Shown here one piece after another: positions 1 to 5,997 of a DNA stretch of 12,219 nucleotides. The stretch is from VGBK01 sp964354255 (GTDB taxonomy: Bacteria; Actinomycetota; Acidimicrobiia; Spongiisociales; UBA11373), in the NCBI GenBank assembly GCA_964354255.1, contig CAYGYX010000057.1, forward strand, positions 1-12,219, written 5' to 3'. The notes beneath the pieces were generated by a model. It ran no database searches and was not told where the DNA came from. It was given only the letters and a program-made list of their open reading frames with translations. The translations under genes were made by a program, and so were the position numbers. The first letter of the stretch is position 1, and the number at the start of each line of letters is the position of its first letter.

Positions 1-59
1 CCATCCGGGAGGGTGGCCGCACCGTCGGCGCCGGCCGCGTCATCAAAATCATCAAATAG
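1..59 (+). CDS. tuf: Elongation factor Tu, C-terminal end (partial)
   Basis: Only the last 18 codons and the TAG stop (57-59) are inside the window. Bases 1-2 finish a codon that starts outside. The readable peptide, IREGGRTVGAGRVIKIIK, is the universal C-terminus of EF-Tu, the end of domain 3. EF-Tu is the cytoplasmic GTPase that carries aminoacyl-tRNA to the ribosomal A site. The GTP-binding domain lies upstream and cannot be judged. tuf is normally the last gene of the str operon. Here its stop is 4 or 16 nt before the rpsJ start, so both are likely on the same transcript. Confidence 0.9.
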   Translation, partial: IREGGRTVGAGRVIKIIK

Positions 60-75
60 GTAAGTGGGTGCAGCC

Positions 76-387
76 GTGGCTGAAGAGCACAGGATAAGGA
101 TCCGCCTGAAGGCGTACGACCACGAGGTGGTCGACGAATCGGCGCGCAAGATCGCCGAGACGGTGATCCGTACCCAGGCCAAGATCAAGGGCCCGGTGCC
201 GCTGCCCACCGAGATACACCGCTATTGCGTTATCCGCTCGCCGTTCAAGGACAAGGACTCGCGCGAGCACTTCGAGATGCGCATCCACAAGCGGCTCATC
301 GACATCCTTCAGCCGACGCCGAAGACGGTCGACTCGCTCATGCGCCTCGACCTGCCGGCCGGCGTGGAAGTAGAGATCAAGACGTGA
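76..387 (+). CDS. rpsJ: 30S ribosomal protein S10
   Basis: S10 is a head protein of the small subunit and, as NusE, also a transcription antitermination factor that binds NusB. The 103-residue product reads through family motifs in order: IRIRLKAYDHEVVDESARKI near the start, GPVPLPTE, YCVIRSPF, the KDSREHFEMRIHKRLIDI block, and TVDSLMRLDLPAGVEVEIK at the end. The GTG at 76 is chosen because it gives an N-terminus (MAEEHRIRIRL) close to the usual MAxQKIRIRL and a length close to the usual 102. An in-frame GTG at 64 would add four residues (MGAA). Neither start has a strong Shine-Dalgarno sequence. The stop overlaps the rplC start by 4 nt (GTGA). Identity is certain; the start is less so. Confidence 0.96.
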   Translation: MAEEHRIRIRLKAYDHEVVDESARKIAETVIRTQAKIKGPVPLPTEIHRYCVIRSPFKDKDSREHFEMRIHKRLIDILQPTPKTVDSLMRLDLPAGVEVEIKT

Positions 388-1022
388 AGGCCATCCTCGG
401 CGAGAAGCTGGGTATGACCCAGGTCTTCGACGACCAGGCACGGGCGATTCCCGTGACGGTCATCAAGGCCGGGCCCTGCCGTGTCGTCCAGGTCAAGTCG
501 GCCGACCACGACGGCTACGGCGCCATCCAGATCGCCTACCGGGAGCTGCCCGAGCGCAAGGTGAACCGGCCCCTGAGCGGGCACTACGCCGCCGCCGGGG
601 TGCCTCCCCATCGCCACCTCGTCGAGGTCCGGGTCGACGACCCGAGCGCCTACGAGGTGGGCCAGGAGATCTCGGTCGCCGATGTGCTGGCCAAGGGGGG
701 CCGGGCCGACGTGGCCGGCGTCTCCAAGGGGAAGGGCTTCGCCGGGGTCATCAAGCGGCACCACTTCGCCGGCCAGGGCGCCAGCCACGGCGCCCACCGC
801 GTCCACCGGGCCCCGGGCTCCATCGGCGCCTGCGCCACCCCATCGCGGGTGTTCAAGGGCGTGCGCCTGCCCGGGCACATGGGCGCCGAGCGACGCACGG
901 TGCTCAACCTCGAGGTGGTCGAAGTGGATGCCGAGCGGGGCCTGCTCCTGCTGCGTGGGGCGGTGCCCGGCTCCCGCGGCTCGGTGGTGCTGGTGAGAGA
1001 GGCGGTGAAGGCCAGTGGCTGA
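384..1022 (+). CDS. rplC: 50S ribosomal protein L3
   Basis: L3 is an early-assembling 23S rRNA-binding protein whose loop reaches towards the peptidyl-transferase centre. The product is 212 residues, the usual bacterial length. It opens with KAILGEKLGMTQVF, the family N-terminus. It then carries GVSKGKGFAGVIKRHHF (about residues 112-128), the GASHGAHRVHRAPGSIG loop (132-148), and SRVFKGVRLPGHMG (154-167) followed by VLNLEVVEVD. The GTG start at 384 overlaps the rpsJ stop as GTGA, which indicates translational coupling. The frame is open further upstream, but that stretch is only the shadow of rpsJ. The end of the gene overlaps rplD by 8 nt. Confidence 0.97.
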   Translation: MKAILGEKLGMTQVFDDQARAIPVTVIKAGPCRVVQVKSADHDGYGAIQIAYRELPERKVNRPLSGHYAAAGVPPHRHLVEVRVDDPSAYEVGQEISVADVLAKGGRADVAGVSKGKGFAGVIKRHHFAGQGASHGAHRVHRAPGSIGACATPSRVFKGVRLPGHMGAERRTVLNLEVVEVDAERGLLLLRGAVPGSRGSVVLVREAVKASG

Positions 1023-1695
1023 CAAGGTGACCGCGGCGCTTTTCTCCTCGGCCGGGGATCCCATCGGTGAGGTGACGCTCGACCCCGCCGTGTTCGGGAT
1101 CGAGCCGAATGTGGCGGTCATGCACCAGGTGGTCACCGCCCAGCTGGCCGCCGCCCGGTCGGGCACGGCCGACACCAAGACTCGTGGCGAGGTGCGCGGC
1201 GGCGGCCGCAAGCCGTGGCGGCAGAAGGGCCTGGGCCGGGCCCGCCAGGGCTCGATCCGCTCCCCGCAGTTCCGCGGCGGCGGTGTCGTCTTCGGGCCGC
1301 ATCCGCGCAGCTACCGCCAGCGCACCCCCAAGAAGATGAGGCGCCTGGCGCTGCGCAGCGCCCTCTCCGCCCGGGCCGCCGAGGGGCAGGTCAAGGTGGT
1401 CGAGTCCTTCGACTGGGCCGAGCCGAAGACCAAGCAGGCCATCGCCCTCCTCAAGGCCATGGAGGTCTCCGGCAAGGCCCTGGTGGTGCTGGGCAAGGGC
1501 GACGAGGTGGCCGCCCGCTCCCTGGGCAACCTGCCGCAGGTGGTGCTCACCGAAACCGGGCGCCTGGCGACCTACGACGTGCTCTGGGCCGACACCCTGG
1601 TCTTCACTCGGGAGACGGTGGGTATGGCCGGCGGGCCGGCCCGCTTCGAGGTAGCCGGGGACGACTTCGTGCGCGAGGAGGGGGGCGGCTCGTGA
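1015..1695 (+). CDS. rplD: 50S ribosomal protein L4
   Basis: L4 binds 23S rRNA and its long loop lines the nascent-peptide exit tunnel. In E. coli it also represses the S10 operon. The 226-residue product has the diagnostic tunnel-loop segment at about residues 55-100: TRGEVRGGGRKPWRQKGLGR, then ARQGSIRSPQFRGGGVVFGP. The conserved KKMRRLALRSALS helix follows. The C-terminal part holds ALVVLGKGDE and a YDVLWADTLVFTRE segment typical of L4. The GTG start at 1015 lies inside rplC (8-nt overlap, GTGGCTGA), with a GAAGG-like sequence just upstream. A second in-frame GTG at 1027 is possible but less likely. The acidic, glycine-rich end beyond TRETV is a modest extension. Confidence 0.97.
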   Translation: MADKVTAALFSSAGDPIGEVTLDPAVFGIEPNVAVMHQVVTAQLAAARSGTADTKTRGEVRGGGRKPWRQKGLGRARQGSIRSPQFRGGGVVFGPHPRSYRQRTPKKMRRLALRSALSARAAEGQVKVVESFDWAEPKTKQAIALLKAMEVSGKALVVLGKGDEVAARSLGNLPQVVLTETGRLATYDVLWADTLVFTRETVGMAGGPARFEVAGDDFVREEGGGS

Positions 1696-1979
1696 AGAAC
1701 CCCCGCGATGTCGTGCTGGCCCCGGTGGTCTCGGAGAAGTCGTACGACCTCATCGACGCAACCCACACCTACACCTTCCTGGTCGATCGTCGGTCCACCA
1801 AGACCGAGATCAAGAGGGCGGTGGAGGACATCTTCAAGGTGAATGTGGTGGCGGTGAACACCATGAACCGCAAGGGCAAGAGGAAGCGCACCGGCTGGAC
1901 GTTCGGCACACGTTCCGACGTGAAGCGGGCGCTGGTCACCCTCGCCGAGGGCGACAGCATCGACATCTTCGGGGTGTGA
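1692..1979 (+). CDS. rplW: 50S ribosomal protein L23
   Basis: L23 sits at the exit of the peptide tunnel and is the docking site for trigger factor and signal recognition particle. The 95-residue product has the family N-terminus NPRDVVLAPVVSEKSYDLI. Glu15 in the VSEKS motif matches the trigger-factor-contacting glutamate (Glu18 in E. coli). YTFLVDRRSTKTEIKRAVE and the basic NRKGKRKRTGWTFG loop are also typical. The C-terminal GDSIDIFG matches the family end. The GTG start at 1692 overlaps the rplD stop (GTGA). The open frame upstream of this start runs antiparallel to no family motif and is a shadow of rplD. Confidence 0.96.
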   Translation: MKNPRDVVLAPVVSEKSYDLIDATHTYTFLVDRRSTKTEIKRAVEDIFKVNVVAVNTMNRKGKRKRTGWTFGTRSDVKRALVTLAEGDSIDIFGV

Positions 1980-1981
1980 GC

Positions 1982-2815
1982 ATGGCCGTCAAGAAGTACA
2001 AGCCGACGTCGGCAGGCCGCCGCTTCCGAACGGTGTCCGACTTCGCCGAGGTAACCAAGACCGAGCCGGAGAAGAGCCTGCTCGACGTGCGCTCCAGCAG
2101 CGGGGGCCGCAACGCCTACGGGCGGCGGACGGCACGCCACCGCGGGGCCGGCCACAAGCGGCGCTATCGCATCGTCGACTTCCGCCGCAACAAGGACGGA
2201 GTCCCGGCCACCGTGGCCGCCGTCGAGTACGACCCCAACCGCAACGCCCGCATCGCCCTGCTCCACTACCACGACGGGGAGAAGCGCTACATCCTGGCCC
2301 CGTTGCGTATGGAGGTGGGCGACGTGCTCGCCTCCGGGGCCGGCGCCGAGATCAGGCCGGGGAACGCCCTGCCGCTGCGCAACATCCCGTCGGGCACTGT
2401 GGTCCACGCCGTGGAACTGCGGCCGGGCGGCGGCGCCAAGCTGGGCCGGTCGGCCGGCTCGGCCATCCAGTTGATCGCCAAGGAAGGGGGCCTGGCCCTG
2501 CTTCGGCTCCCCTCCGGCGAGATGCGCAACGTGCCGCTCGACTGCCGGGCCACCGTCGGCCAGGTGGGTAACCCCGAAGCCGAGCTGGTCAAGAGCGGCA
2601 AGGCGGGCCGCAGTCGCTGGCGGGGTATCCGTCCGCAGACCCGGGGCGTGGCCATGAATCCCATTGACCACCCCCTCGGCGGCGGCGAGGGGAAGAGCTC
2701 CGGGGGACGCCACCCGGTGAGCCCGTGGGGCAAGCCCGAAGGACGCACCCGCCGGCAGCACAAGGCCAGCGACGCCCTCATCGTGCGGCGGCGCAGCCGG
2801 AAGGGCAGGAGGTAA
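1982..2815 (+). CDS. rplB: 50S ribosomal protein L2
   Basis: L2 is a core 23S rRNA-binding protein needed for subunit joining and peptidyl-transferase activity. The 277-residue product shows YKPTSAGRR at the N-terminus, RHRGAGHKRRYRIVDFRRNK (about 52-71), YDPNRNARIALLHYHDGEKR (83-102), the actinobacterial VELRPGGGAKLGRSAG (144-159), and the C-terminal GGGEGKSSGGRHPVSPWG (233-250) and IVRRRSRKGR. Asp229 and His230 of the active-site-proximal motif are present. Residue 232 is Leu where most bacteria have His (DHPH). The ATG at 1982 is chosen because MAVKKYKP fits the family. An in-frame GTG at 1976 would add MS and create a GTGA overlap with rplW, in line with other junctions here, so the start is not certain. 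Confidence 0.97.
   Translation: MAVKKYKPTSAGRRFRTVSDFAEVTKTEPEKSLLDVRSSSGGRNAYGRRTARHRGAGHKRRYRIVDFRRNKDGVPATVAAVEYDPNRNARIALLHYHDGEKRYILAPLRMEVGDVLASGAGAEIRPGNALPLRNIPSGTVVHAVELRPGGGAKLGRSAGSAIQLIAKEGGLALLRLPSGEMRNVPLDCRATVGQVGNPEAELVKSGKAGRSRWRGIRPQTRGVAMNPIDHPLGGGEGKSSGGRHPVSPWGKPEGRTRRQHKASDALIVRRRSRKGRR
2807..2812 (+). promoter_or_regulatory. Shine-Dalgarno sequence of rpsS
   Basis: AGGAGG lies 5 nt before the rpsS ATG at 2818 and is embedded in the last codons of rplB. It is one of the clearest ribosome binding sites in the window and fixes the rpsS start. Confidence 0.75.
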
Positions 2816-2817
2816 CC

Positions 2818-3096
2818 ATGCCGCGCAGCCTGAGCAAGGGGCCGTTCGTGGACGAGCACCTCCTGGTGAAGATCGAACGCGCCAACCGGTCCGGGGACAA
2901 GCGAGTCATCAGGACTTGGAGCCGACGTTCCACGGTCATCCCGGAGATGGTCGGCCACACTCTGGCGGTCCACGACGGACGCAAGCACGTCCCGGTGTAC
3001 ATCACCGAGGCGATGGTGGGTCACAAGCTGGGCGAGTTCGCCCCCACCCGCACCTTCCGCGGGCACGGCGGCGACAGGTCGGCGAGGAAGAAGTAG
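2818..3096 (+). CDS. rpsS: 30S ribosomal protein S19
   Basis: S19 forms a complex with S13 at the top of the 30S head and contacts the A-site tRNA and the B1 bridge. The 92-residue product matches the family along its whole length: MPRSLSKGPFVDEHLL at the start, IRTWSRRSTVIPEMVG in the middle, and GRKHVPVYITEAMVGHKLGE followed by FAPTRTFRGH near the end. The ATG at 2818 has an AGGAGG sequence 5 nt upstream, 2 nt after the rplB stop. The rplV ATG follows the TAG stop with no gap. Confidence 0.98.
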   Translation: MPRSLSKGPFVDEHLLVKIERANRSGDKRVIRTWSRRSTVIPEMVGHTLAVHDGRKHVPVYITEAMVGHKLGEFAPTRTFRGHGGDRSARKK

Positions 3097-3450
3097 ATGA
3101 AGGTACAGGCACGGGCGCAGTTCTTGATGCACTCGCCCTACAAGGTGCGGCGGGTGCTCGACTTGGTGCGCGGGCTTCCCGTGGAGGAGGCGCGCAAGGT
3201 GCTCGACTTCACCAATCGCGGGGCCACCCACCCGGTCCGCAAGGTGCTGGAGTCGGCGGTGGCCAACGCCCGCCACAACCACGCCCTCGATGCCGGGGAG
3301 CTGGTCGTGGTCTCTGCCTTCGCGGATGAGGGCCCCACGCTGAAGCGCATGCGGCCGCGGGCCCGGGGCCGGGCCAGCCGCATCCTGCGGCGCACCAGCC
3401 ACGTCACCATCGTCGTCGGAGATCAACGGGGAGAAGGGGAGGAAGGCTGA
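3097..3450 (+). CDS. rplV: 50S ribosomal protein L22
   Basis: L22 binds all domains of 23S rRNA, and its beta-hairpin forms part of the narrow wall of the exit tunnel. The 117-residue product has SPYKVRRVLDLVRGLPVEEA (13-32), VLESAVANARHNH (50-62), and the extended hairpin region DEGPTLKRMRPRARGRASRI (77-96), followed by RRTSHVTIVV. The length is typical, with a short Gly/Glu-rich tail. The start is directly attached to the rpsS stop (TAGATG). A GAGGAAGAAG stretch upstream can act as ribosome binding site. The stop overlaps the rpsC start by one base (TGATG). Confidence 0.97.
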   Translation: MKVQARAQFLMHSPYKVRRVLDLVRGLPVEEARKVLDFTNRGATHPVRKVLESAVANARHNHALDAGELVVVSAFADEGPTLKRMRPRARGRASRILRRTSHVTIVVGDQRGEGEEG

Positions 3451-4742
3451 TGGGTCAGAAGGTCCACCCCTACGGGCTCCGCCTCGGTATCACCACCGAC
3501 TGGAAGTCGCGCTGGTACAGCGACAAGGGCTACGCCGCCCAGGTTCTCGAGGATGCCCGCATCCGCGATCTGCTGGTCAAGGAACTGCTGCGAGGGGCGG
3601 TGTCCCGGGTCGAGATCGAGCGGATCGGCGACAAGAAGGTGCAGATCGACATCCACACCGCTCGTCCGGGCGTGGTCATCGGCCGCAGTGGCGCCGAGGT
3701 CGACCGCCTGCGCCACTTGCTCGAGGAGCTGACCAACCGCGAGATCAAGCTCAACGTGGTTGAGGTCAAGGGCCCCGAGACAGACGCCCAGCTGCTCGCC
3801 CAGGGGATTGCCGATCAGCTGCAGGGCCGGGTCTCCTTCCGGCGGGCGCTCAAGCGTGCCGTGCAGACGGCCATGAAGGCGGGCGCCCAGGGGGTTCGAG
3901 TGCAGGCCTCGGGCCGCCTCGGGGGCTCCGACATGGGACGCCGGGAGTGGTACCGGGAGGGCCGGGTCCCGCTGCACACCCTGCGCGCCGACGTCGATTT
4001 CGGCACGGCCACCGCCCGCACCACAGTGGGGGCCATCGGAGTCAAGGTTTGGGTGTACCGGGGCGACGTCATGCCGTCGCTGTCCGCCACTCGCGAGAAG
4101 ATCGCCGCCGAGGCGGCCCTGGCTACCGGCGGCCCGTCCGGGCGCCGGGCTCCCGCCAAGGCGCGTGCCGAGGCGGCCGCCGGGGAGCGCCGGGGCGGCC
4201 TCATCGAGGCCGGCGGGGGCAAGCGCCTGGTGGAGGCCGGGGGCGGCAAGCGGCGCCCCGAAGGCAAGCGCCTCATCGAGGCGGGCGGGGGCAAGCGGGT
4301 CGATGCCGGGACCGCCCGTAGTGAGTTCGAGGAGGCCCGGCGCGAGGCGGCGGAGATCCTCGAAGTGCTGCCGGTGACCGGGGACGCTCCCATCACCGTC
4401 GCCCCACTGGCCGCCGAGGAGATCCCGGCCATACCCGAGGGCGTGGTCGGCGAGGTCAGCGTGTTCGTGCCGGAGGCCGCCCTCGCCGAGGAGTCGGTGG
4501 GGGATGTCGCCACGTCGCTGGTGGCGGCGGTGGTCGAGGCGGCCGAGGCGGCCGCGGCCGGGGTAGCGCCGGCGGCCGAGGCCGAGGAAGCGCAGGCCGA
4601 GGTCGAGAAGCCGGCCCGCAAGCCGCGTGCCCGCAAGCCGGCTCCCGAGGCGCCGGCCGTCACCGAGGTCGAGAAGCCGGCCCGCAAGCCGCGTGCCCGC
4701 AAGCCGGCCCCCGGGGCCGGGACCGTCGGGGAGGGTGAGTAG
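3450..4742 (+). CDS. rpsC: 30S ribosomal protein S3 with a long repeat-containing C-terminal extension
   Basis: S3 lies at the mRNA entry side of the 30S subunit. The S3 core is complete in residues 1 to about 215: MGQKVHPYGLRLGIT, a KH domain with GVVIGRSGAE (GxxG at 78-81), and RRALK at 131-135, whose Arg131, Arg132 and Lys135 match the mRNA-helicase residues of E. coli S3. GRLGGSDMGRREWYREG, VPLHTLRADVDFG and IGVKVWVYRGD follow. The protein is 430 residues, against roughly 210-280 in most bacteria. The extra half is Ala/Glu/Arg/Lys/Pro-rich. It holds three L(I/V)EAGGGKR units (residues 251-283), an acidic Ala-rich stretch (about 290-383), and two copies of a basic EVEKPARKPRARKPAP unit (384-399, 406-421). 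No stop or frame break separates core and tail, so it appears to be one polypeptide. Start: ATG at 3450 after GGGGAGGAAGG. Confidence 0.96.
   Translation: MGQKVHPYGLRLGITTDWKSRWYSDKGYAAQVLEDARIRDLLVKELLRGAVSRVEIERIGDKKVQIDIHTARPGVVIGRSGAEVDRLRHLLEELTNREIKLNVVEVKGPETDAQLLAQGIADQLQGRVSFRRALKRAVQTAMKAGAQGVRVQASGRLGGSDMGRREWYREGRVPLHTLRADVDFGTATARTTVGAIGVKVWVYRGDVMPSLSATREKIAAEAALATGGPSGRRAPAKARAEAAAGERRGGLIEAGGGKRLVEAGGGKRRPEGKRLIEAGGGKRVDAGTARSEFEEARREAAEILEVLPVTGDAPITVAPLAAEEIPAIPEGVVGEVSVFVPEAALAEESVGDVATSLVAAVVEAAEAAAAGVAPAAEAEEAQAEVEKPARKPRARKPAPEAPAVTEVEKPARKPRARKPAPGAGTVGEGE
4200..4298 (+). repeat. Triplicated L(I/V)EAGGGKR coding repeat in rpsC
   Basis: Three imperfect 27-nt units at 4200-4226, 4227-4253 and 4272-4298 encode LIEAGGGKR, LVEAGGGKR and LIEAGGGKR. 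The first two are directly tandem. The third follows an 18-nt spacer coding for RPEGKR. Codons differ between units (for example GCC GGC against GCG GGC), so the copies have diverged at synonymous sites while the peptide stayed nearly the same. Confidence 0.85.
4598..4708 (+). repeat. 45-bp direct repeat at the 3' end of rpsC
   Basis: A 45-base sequence at 4598-4642 occurs again, identically by eye, at 4664-4708, with a period of 66 bp (22 codons). It encodes the basic peptide EVEKPARKPRARKPAP twice, near the end of S3. Identity at the nucleotide level suggests a recent duplication, or continuing slippage or recombination. The period is a multiple of three, so copy-number changes would keep the frame. 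Confidence 0.88.
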
Positions 4743-4744
4743 TC

Positions 4745-5158
4745 ATGCTGATGCCCAAGCGGGCCAAGTGGCGCAAGATGCAGCGAGGCAACATGCGCGG
4801 CAACGCCAAAGGCGGCACCAAGGTGTCCTTCGGCGACTTCGGGCTGCAGGCCATGGAGCCGGCGTGGATCACCGCCCGCCAGATCGAGGCGGCTCGTATC
4901 GCCATGACTCGCAAGATCCGACGCGGCGGCAAGGTGTGGGTCAACATCTTCCCCGACAAGCCCGTGACCCAGAAGCCCGCCGAGACCCGCATGGGCTCGG
5001 GCAAGGGCAACCCCGAGTACTGGGTGGCGGTGGTCCGGCCGGGTCGGGTGATGTTCGAGTTGTCCGGCGTGCCTGAGGACCTGGCGCGCGAGGCGTTGCG
5101 GGTCGCCGGGCACAAGCTGCCGGTGAAGACCAAGTTCGTCAAGAGGGAGGAGCTATGA
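4745..5158 (+). CDS. rplP: 50S ribosomal protein L16
   Basis: L16 organises the aminoacyl-tRNA binding region of the large subunit and is a late assembly protein. The 137-residue product has the family start MLMPKRAKWRKMQRGNMRG, then FGDFGLQAMEPAWITARQIE (29-48), ARIAMTRKIRRGGKVWVNIF (50-69), and PDKPVTQKPAETRMGSGKG (70-88). Arg82 matches the Arg81 that is hydroxylated in E. coli. The end is typical, with GVPEDLAREALR and KLPVKTKFV. ATG 4745 (MLMPKR) is preferred over ATG 4751 (MPKR) because most bacterial L16 proteins begin MLMPKR. It lies 2 nt after the rpsC stop, and the gene ends in an ATGA overlap with rpmC. Confidence 0.97.
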   Translation: MLMPKRAKWRKMQRGNMRGNAKGGTKVSFGDFGLQAMEPAWITARQIEAARIAMTRKIRRGGKVWVNIFPDKPVTQKPAETRMGSGKGNPEYWVAVVRPGRVMFELSGVPEDLAREALRVAGHKLPVKTKFVKREEL

Positions 5159-5382
5159 AGGCGTCCGACCTGCGCGACCTCCCCTACGACAAGCTGGCGG
5201 AGCGGCTGGCCGAGGCCAAGGAGGAGTTGTTCAACCTGCGCTTCCAGTTGGCCACCAACCAGCTGGACAAGACGGCCCGACTGCGCGACCTGCGTCGCGA
5301 GATGGCTCGCATCTCCACGGTCATGCGGCAGCAGGAGATCGAGGCCTACTTCAAGCAGCAGGAGGGGGAATCTCGTGGCTGA
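5155..5382 (+). CDS. rpmC: 50S ribosomal protein L29
   Basis: L29 is a small two-helix protein beside L23 at the tunnel exit. The 75-residue product matches the family: a first segment MKASDLRDLPYDKLAERLAE, then the signature KEELFNLRFQLATNQLDKTA (20-39), and RLRDLRREMARISTVMRQQE. It is slightly longer than the minimal form (about 63-66) because of a polar tail. The ATG at 5155 overlaps the rplP stop (ATGA) and is preceded by GGAGG at 5146-5150, a strong ribosome binding site. The stop lies inside rpsQ (8-nt overlap). Confidence 0.96.
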   Translation: MKASDLRDLPYDKLAERLAEAKEELFNLRFQLATNQLDKTARLRDLRREMARISTVMRQQEIEAYFKQQEGESRG

Positions 5383-5632
5383 GCGCAGTGTCCGCAAGGT
5401 GCGCACCGGAGTGGTGGTATCCGCCGGCCGTGACCGCACGGTCACCGTCGAGATCACCATGTCGGTCCGGCATCGCATGTATGCCAAGACCCAGGAGCGC
5501 CGCCGCCGCCTGCAGGCGCACGACGAGCAGAACGATGCCCGCCTCGGCGACACCGTGAAGGTGGTGGAGACCCGTCCCTTGTCGAAGACCAAGCACTGGC
5601 GGGTGGTGGAGATCGTGGAGCGTGCCCGATGA
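5375..5632 (+). CDS. rpsQ: 30S ribosomal protein S17
   Basis: S17 is an OB-fold primary 16S rRNA-binding protein of the small-subunit body. The 85-residue product has RKVRTGVVVSAGRDRTVTVE, RHRMYAKTQERRRRLQAHDE, then GDTVKVVETRPLSKTKHWRV and VEIVE, all family landmarks. The GTG start at 5375 reads MAERS and overlaps the rpmC stop by 8 nt (GTGGCTGA), the same sequence as the rplC/rplD overlap. An AGGAGG-like sequence lies about 10 nt upstream inside rpmC. The gene ends in an ATGA overlap with rplN. Confidence 0.96.
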   Translation: MAERSVRKVRTGVVVSAGRDRTVTVEITMSVRHRMYAKTQERRRRLQAHDEQNDARLGDTVKVVETRPLSKTKHWRVVEIVERAR

Positions 5633-5997
5633 TCGCCCAGGAGTCCCGCCTCAAGGTGGCCGACAACACCGGGGCCCGCGAGGTCCTCTGCATCCGAGTG
5701 CTCGGCGGTTCCGGCCGCCGTTACGCCGGCCTGGGCGACATCATCGTGGCTACCGTCAAGGACGCCATCCCGGGCGGCTCGGTGAAGCGCGGCGAGGTGG
5801 TCAAGGCGGTGGTGGTGCGGACCCGCAAGGAGAGCCGCCGCCCCGACGGCACCTACATCCGCTTCGACGACAATGCCTGTGTGCTCATCAACGATCAGAT
5901 GCAGCCGCGAGGCACCCGCGTCTTCGGCCCCGTGGGCCGGGAACTGCGCGAGCGCCGGTTCATGCGCATCGTCTCGCTGGCGCCGGAGGTGCTGTGA
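5629..5997 (+). CDS. rplN: 50S ribosomal protein L14
   Basis: L14 binds 23S rRNA at the subunit interface and forms bridges to 16S rRNA; it is also the docking site for the silencing factor RsfS. The 122-residue length is exactly typical. The sequence follows the family throughout: MIAQESRLKVADNTGAREVL, CIRVLGGSGRRYAGLGD, IVATVKDAIPGGSVKRGEVV, then YIRFDDNACVLIN and GTRVFGPVGRELR. The start at 5629 overlaps the rpsQ stop (ATGA). In E. coli this gene begins the spc operon. Here there is no intergenic space, so it is read on from the S10 genes. The stop overlaps rplX by one base (TGATG). Confidence 0.98.
   Translation: MIAQESRLKVADNTGAREVLCIRVLGGSGRRYAGLGDIIVATVKDAIPGGSVKRGEVVKAVVVRTRKESRRPDGTYIRFDDNACVLINDQMQPRGTRVFGPVGRELRERRFMRIVSLAPEVL

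Noticed and set aside
4200..4298. EAGGGKR units as nucleotide-binding P-loops
   Set aside because: They lack the GxxxxGK(S/T) spacing and a following Ser/Thr, and the composition is that of a disordered tail.
4598..4708. CRISPR-like repeat-spacer structure
   Set aside because: Only two copies, in frame inside rpsC, with a 21-nt coding spacer and no palindrome.
3815..5113. Long open frame on the minus strand across rpsC/rplP, about 430 residues, Pro/Ala/Ser/Thr-rich
   Set aside because: It mirrors the GC-rich third-position bias and the repeat tail of rpsC. It crosses two certain genes, has no family motif and no separate start signal.
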